This document shows, in pieces, positions 60,501 to 64,000 of a stretch of 64,000 nt of DNA; the first letter of the stretch is position 1, and every line of letters begins with the position of its first letter. The notes below the pieces were generated by a model. It did no database searches and was not told the DNA's origin. It saw only the letters and a list, made by a program, of their open reading frames with translations. The position numbers were made by a program, and so were the translations under genes. This DNA comes from BOKV01 sp049289295 (lineage in GTDB: Bacteria; Pseudomonadota; Alphaproteobacteria; Rhizobiales; Rhizobiaceae): assembly GCA_049289295.1 (NCBI GenBank), contig JBATLL010000070.1, forward strand, positions 1 through 64,000, written 5' to 3'.

Positions 60501-61694
60501 TCAGGCAAAGGCGCGCGAGCAATCGGCGAGGATTTCGCCAATCACTCGGCAATCATCCTCATCGAAGGTGAGCGGGATGCGCATGTCGCAGGTGGTCGAC
60601 AGTGCCGACCTTGTCTGCGGCAGGTGTGGCGGATCACCCAAATAGTGCCAGCTATCGAAGCGGCTCGTGAAGCCGACCGGCTCATCTGCGCCAAACCACT
60701 TGATCTCGACACCTCTTTCGCCACAGGCGCGCACGAAATGCGGGATCTTTTCCTGGGCTATGCCATCTGCATGAAACTGGATTGAAGAGCCGACAAAGGC
60801 CTCGTGCTGGGCCCTTTCCACGGTCCGGACGGCTTTCGCCTTGCGCAGGCTTTCCTCGATGATCCGGTATCGTATGTTCCAGCGCGCGATATTGTCATTC
60901 AGTCGTGGCAACTGATCGCGAATGAGTGCTGCGCGCAGATTGTCCAGCCTTGCCGAGCAGTTCGGGACGTTGAGGCGCACCGCCTGGAACACTTCCTGTG
61001 GCGGAATGGCACCATGCACGGCGTAGTTCATGTAGGAACCCGATGCGATCACTGCCCTGGCAGCAATTTCGGCGTCGTTGGTGGTCAGCAGCCCACCTTC
61101 GCCGGAATTCATGTGCTTGTAGGTCTGTGTGGAAAAGCAGGCGATACTGCCGAAATTGCCCGAAAGCGTCCCTTTCCAGTGTGCGCCCATCGTGTGCGCG
61201 CAATCCTCGATCATCGTGATGCCACTGGCGGTACAAATGGTTGCGATCCGCTCCATGTCGGCAATATGCCCGCGCATGTGGGAAAGCAGCAGGAACCTGG
61301 CGCCGCTTTCGCGGGCCTTTGTTTCCAGATCGTCCGGATCCGTGTGCCAGCTATCGTCGATCTCGACAAGAACGGGCACAGCGCCAACGGCAAAGATCGC
61401 GCCCGGCACCGGCGCAAGCGTATAGGCATTTGCCAGCACCATGTCGCCCGGTTCCACGCCGGCAGCGCGCAGCGCAATCTGCAAGGCCTGCCCGCCAGAC
61501 GTGGTTGCAAGGCAATAGTTCGCTCCCTGCCACGCCGCGTACTCGCGCTCGAGGGCACTTGCTTCGCTTTCCTCCCCCGCAGCGACATTGTAGCGATGCA
61601 GCCGTCCCGACCGCAGGATTTCCGCAGCCCGCTCGATGGCAGCGTCGCTGATTGGCTCCTGTTGGGTGAAGGATTTCTCGAAACGATCAGGCAT
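60501..61694 (-). CDS. DegT/DnrJ/EryC1/StrS-family aminotransferase
   Basis: PLP enzyme of 397 residues of the sugar/secondary-metabolite aminotransferase group. The entry motif ATTSGGQALQIALRAAG, the PLP-aspartate region MIEDCAHTMGAHWKGT and the lysine in STQTYKHMNSGEGG are present. Such enzymes usually make amino sugars on nucleotide-activated substrates, but no sugar-biosynthesis gene adjoins it. GGAG lies 8-11 bases before ATG 61694; a longer frame reaches 61805 but would overlap the next gene's control region. Substrate unknown. Confidence 0.9.
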   Translation of the reverse strand: MPDRFEKSFTQQEPISDAAIERAAEILRSGRLHRYNVAAGEESEASALEREYAAWQGANYCLATTSGGQALQIALRAAGVEPGDMVLANAYTLAPVPGAIFAVGAVPVLVEIDDSWHTDPDDLETKARESGARFLLLSHMRGHIADMERIATICTASGITMIEDCAHTMGAHWKGTLSGNFGSIACFSTQTYKHMNSGEGGLLTTNDAEIAARAVIASGSYMNYAVHGAIPPQEVFQAVRLNVPNCSARLDNLRAALIRDQLPRLNDNIARWNIRYRIIEESLRKAKAVRTVERAQHEAFVGSSIQFHADGIAQEKIPHFVRACGERGVEIKWFGADEPVGFTSRFDSWHYLGDPPHLPQTRSALSTTCDMRIPLTFDEDDCRVIGEILADCSRAFA

Positions 61695-61842
61695 TGGCAA
61701 TTCTCCGCGCGAACCGGGGCATAACGCAGGACCTGTCTTCGCCTTGTCAAGTTCAAGCCGGCCGAATGTATCCCGCGATGCGCTGAGCCGTGCGATGGCA
61801 TTCAATGCTGCTTGCCCCGTACGGCAGACAGGCGTATGGTGA

Positions 61843-61866
61843 TTTCAATCAAACGATTGATTGAAA
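61843..61866. promoter_or_regulatory. 24-bp palindromic operator of the CecR-like regulator
   Basis: Perfect 10-bp arms TTTCAATCAA and TTGATTGAAA surround a 4-base centre (ACGA), ending 13 bases before the regulator start. Position and symmetry indicate TetR-family autoregulation that would also govern the exporter genes behind it. Confidence 0.75.
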
Positions 61867-61879
61867 GATCACTGCTGAA

Positions 61880-62617
61880 ATGGACGAATCACAAAAGACC
61901 ACCAGACAGGGCGAAGGGGTGCCCGCCTCGGAACAGACCCGCAGCGCGCTGGTTCAGTCTGCCCTGGACCTGTTTGGAGACAAGGGCTACGACGCGGCAT
62001 CGACCCGGGATATCGCTGGCTCTGCCCGCACGAACATCGCCTCCATTGCCTATCATTTTGGTGGCAAGGAGGGGCTGAGGAAGGCTTGCGCACAGCATGT
62101 CGTGAATTTCGTGCGTGCCTTGCTCACGAGCGCCTCTCCCGGCTTCTATCAGGCAGTCGATGGCCAGGCCCGCACCATGCAGGATGCCGAAAGCGAAATC
62201 CTGGCAATACTCTCCCACCTGGTGCGAACGGTGCTCGTCCTGCCCCAGGCTCGCCTGATCGTACGGTTCGTGATGCGGGAGATGGCCAACCCCTCGATCG
62301 TGTTCGACATACTCTATTCGGGTGTTTTCAAGCCGTCCCATCAACGCATGTGCACCTTGTGGGCGACCGCGACAGGCAGGGACCCTGACAGTGAAGCTGT
62401 CCGGATCTCCGTTTTCACCGTCATTGGGCAAATTGTCTATTTCCGCATTGGTTCGCAGATCGTTGCGCGCCGGATGGCCTGGGAAGGCTATTCGGCTGAA
62501 GAGGCCTCAAGGGTGGCTGATGCGATCATCGCCAATGCGCGCGCGATTATTGCCGCTGAACGAAACGCCATGCCGACAGAAATCAATTTGTCGCAAGGAA
62601 GCAGGGAAGAACAATGA
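61880..62617 (+). CDS. TetR-family regulator, CecR/YbiH-like
   Basis: A 245-residue repressor with an N-terminal HTH (YDAASTRDIAGSARTNIASIAYHFGGKEG-type; visible as AASTRDIAGSARTNIASI) and a C-terminal CerR-like ligand domain (IVRFVMREMANPSIVFDIL, GQIVYFRIGSQIVARRM). In E. coli the related CecR heads the ybhGFSR exporter genes, and the same order occurs here: regulator, HlyD protein, ABC ATPase. Its end overlaps the HlyD start. A 24-bp palindrome lies just upstream. Confidence 0.9.
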   Translation: MDESQKTTRQGEGVPASEQTRSALVQSALDLFGDKGYDAASTRDIAGSARTNIASIAYHFGGKEGLRKACAQHVVNFVRALLTSASPGFYQAVDGQARTMQDAESEILAILSHLVRTVLVLPQARLIVRFVMREMANPSIVFDILYSGVFKPSHQRMCTLWATATGRDPDSEAVRISVFTVIGQIVYFRIGSQIVARRMAWEGYSAEEASRVADAIIANARAIIAAERNAMPTEINLSQGSREEQ

Positions 62618-63594
62618 TGAGCTGGATTTGCCTTGTGCCGGTAATTGCCGGTCTGTTTTCCGCCTGCAACGATCAGGCGTACCTGGCAACCGGTTACGTG
62701 GAAGGTGAATATGTCCTGCTGGCGCCCCTCGAGACTGCGCAGGTCATAACGATCGACGTGCGCAAGGGCGACCGGGTCGGTACTGGGTCACAAGTCGCCA
62801 TTCTGGAAAGCCGTGACGCGGAACTCGCCGTTCAGGAAGCAGAAGCAGCGATGCTCAATGCGCGCGCCGTTCTGGAAAATCTGAAATCGGGCAAGCGCGC
62901 TGAGGAAATATCTGTGATCGAGGCATCGTTGCGTCTGGCGAATGTCCAGCTCGAGGAAGCGCGGCGCGCGCTTCAGCGCCAGAAGGAACTGTCGAGCGGG
63001 GGATTTTCATCAACCGCAAATCTCGACGCTGCAGCCACCGCACTTGAACTGGCGGAGGGAAGGGTTGGAGAACTGGAAGCGACCCTCGCGGTTGCCCGTT
63101 TGCCGGCAAGACCGGCAGAGATTGACGCGGCGCACAATCGCCTCGATCAGACGGACGCTGCACTCAGTTCAGCGCGCTGGCGACTTTCTCAGCGCACTGT
63201 GATCGCACCGCAGGATGGCGAAATCGCTGACGTAATATCGCGCGTTGGCGAATTGTCCGGCCCGCAGTCACCTGTCGTCTCCCTGTTGCCGGACGGAGCG
63301 GTGAAGCTGAAACTTTTCGTGCCGCAATCGGCGCTGGCCGACGTCACACCCGGTCGCAGGTTGAATGTGCATTGCGACAACTGCCCGCAAGGCCTTACCG
63401 CCACCGTGAGCTATGTCTCGAAGGAGCCGGAATTCACGCCACCCGTCATCTACTCGTCTGACAATCGCCAGAAGCTGGTTTACCTTGTCGAGGCGCGCCC
63501 TGACGCCAGGACGGACGGGACTGGCTCAGGTATCCTGAGACCGGGCCTGATCGTGGATGTCCAGCTTGCCCCGGCGCAAGGTGCTGCACAATGA
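62614..63594 (+). CDS. HlyD-family periplasmic adaptor (YbhG-like)
   Basis: Membrane-fusion subunit of 326 residues connecting an ABC exporter to the outer membrane. The N-terminal lipoyl half (GYVEGEYVLLAPLETAQV), a long coiled-coil hairpin (residues about 65-175 with ELAVQEAEAAMLNARAVL and LEEARRALQRQKELSS) and the returning half APQDGEIADVISRVGEL are clear. The N-terminus is a short hydrophobic leader ending FSAC18, somewhat like a lipobox but with Phe at -3 and no basic residues. ATG 62614 and the next codon's ATG 62617 are both possible. It overlaps both neighbours by four bases. Confidence 0.92.
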   Translation: MMSWICLVPVIAGLFSACNDQAYLATGYVEGEYVLLAPLETAQVITIDVRKGDRVGTGSQVAILESRDAELAVQEAEAAMLNARAVLENLKSGKRAEEISVIEASLRLANVQLEEARRALQRQKELSSGGFSSTANLDAAATALELAEGRVGELEATLAVARLPARPAEIDAAHNRLDQTDAALSSARWRLSQRTVIAPQDGEIADVISRVGELSGPQSPVVSLLPDGAVKLKLFVPQSALADVTPGRRLNVHCDNCPQGLTATVSYVSKEPEFTPPVIYSSDNRQKLVYLVEARPDARTDGTGSGILRPGLIVDVQLAPAQGAAQ

Positions 63595-64000
63595 GCGCCA
63601 GCACGCAGGACAATGGCAGCCTTGCCATCGACGTGCGAGGCCTTTCCAAGAGCTTCACCGGGCGCAAGGTCGTCGACGATTTCAGCCTGGCGGTACGCAA
63701 GGGTGAGATTGTCGGCTTTCTGGGTCCTAATGGTTCGGGAAAGACAACGACCATCCGGATGATCTGCGGCTTGCTGACGCCCGACGAAGGGTCGGGAACC
63801 GTGCTGGGCCTCGACGTCATCAGGGACAGCCAGTCAATCAAGGACCAGGTCGGTTACATGACCCAGCGATTCTCGCTGTATGAAGACCTGTCAATCGAGG
63901 AAAACCTCACGTTTGTCGCCAGGCTCTACCGGTTGAACCCAGCTGCGGAGCATGTCGACAACACATTGGAAACGCTGGGCCTGACCAGTCGGCGCAAGCA
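63591..64000 (+). CDS. ABC transporter ATP-binding protein (YbhF-like), partial
   Basis: The first 136 codons of an exporter ATPase, cut by the window end. Walker A is FLGPNGSGKTTTIRM and the Q-loop region is VGYMTQRFSLYEDLS; the ABC signature lies beyond the window. ATG 63591 overlaps the HlyD stop by four bases. In YbhF-type systems two nucleotide-binding domains are fused in one protein, followed by two permeases; whether that holds here cannot be seen. Confidence 0.92.
   Translation, partial: MSASTQDNGSLAIDVRGLSKSFTGRKVVDDFSLAVRKGEIVGFLGPNGSGKTTTIRMICGLLTPDEGSGTVLGLDVIRDSQSIKDQVGYMTQRFSLYEDLSIEENLTFVARLYRLNPAAEHVDNTLETLGLTSRRK

Noticed and set aside
60380..61700. Genomic island or attachment site at tRNA-His
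   Set aside because: No integrase, no repeat of the tRNA 3' end and no compositional break were seen in the adjoining sequence.
1..64000. CRISPR arrays, insertion sequences, prophage or toxin-antitoxin modules
   Set aside because: No regularly spaced repeats, transposase motifs, phage structural genes or paired small toxin/antitoxin genes could be recognised on either strand.

Overview
The window looks like ordinary chromosome of an alphaproteobacterium, most likely of the order Hyphomicrobiales (Rhizobiales). The pointers are: a tRNA-His with no encoded G-1, a G1-U72 pair and A73; a PdhS/CbrA-type polar histidine kinase; a phasin with TGC-rich upstream repeats; an ScfR/RamB-type regulator; a zwf-pgl-edd Entner-Doudoroff operon; and dense, GC-rich coding with many 4-base ATGA gene overlaps. 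I saw no insertion sequence, integrase, phage gene, CRISPR array or rRNA. Genus is not assignable from the sequence alone.

Layout. 1-2.5 kb (minus): the end of a dipeptide-type solute-binding protein and a sulfotransferase-like protein. 2.6-19.4 kb: a reductive pyrimidine catabolism region. preT-preA (dihydropyrimidine dehydrogenase) is followed by a DMT permease and a 5'-nucleotidase-like protein; then, on the minus strand, an MFS permease and a RutR-like TetR regulator. Divergent from the regulator is a long operon: omega-aminotransferase, cupin, beta-ureidopropionase-type amidohydrolase, dihydropyrimidinase, an SDR with a degenerate active site, and a NitT/TauT-type ABC importer (ATPase, two unequal permeases, binding protein). 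Two near-identical palindromes, one before preT and one between the regulator and the aminotransferase, tie both halves to one regulator. Together these genes encode uracil/thymine uptake, ring reduction, ring opening, decarbamoylation and transamination of the beta-amino acid.

19.4-25.9 kb: a GNAT + RimK-like ATP-grasp fusion (minus), then cysQ, cysD, cysNC and a glutathione S-transferase (sulfate activation and PAP recycling). 26.0-32.9 kb: a MarR regulator and a divergent homogentisate operon: hmgA, fahA, an MBL-fold protein with altered metal ligands, a small membrane protein, a flavin monooxygenase, a DUF2783 protein and a VOC protein. 33.0-38.1 kb: folD, a lipoprotein, katG and divergent oxyR. 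38.1-42.7 kb (minus): zwf-pgl-edd plus a small exported protein.

42.8-54 kb: a PLP sulfur-amino-acid-type enzyme, an XRE regulator with a divergent membrane desaturase, a PhnD-like protein lacking a signal peptide, tdh-kbl (threonine to glycine), an SRPBCC protein, an ScfR-like regulator, DUF6460 and AsmA. 54.1-54.35 kb: a gene-free stretch with a plus-strand promoter-like element and a strong terminator, a candidate small RNA. 54.3-60.5 kb: an iron-type ABC permease, the PdhS-like kinase, a phasin and tRNA-His. 60.5-64 kb: a DegT/DnrJ aminotransferase, then a CecR-type regulator heading an HlyD-ABC exporter operon that runs off the window.

The items most deserving follow-up are the candidate sRNA at 54.19-54.35 kb, the GNAT/RLAN/ATP-grasp fusion, the homogentisate-linked accessory module with its non-canonical MBL protein, and the RutR-type operator pair with its predicted pyrimidine importer. 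None of these is demonstrated to be a new system from sequence alone.
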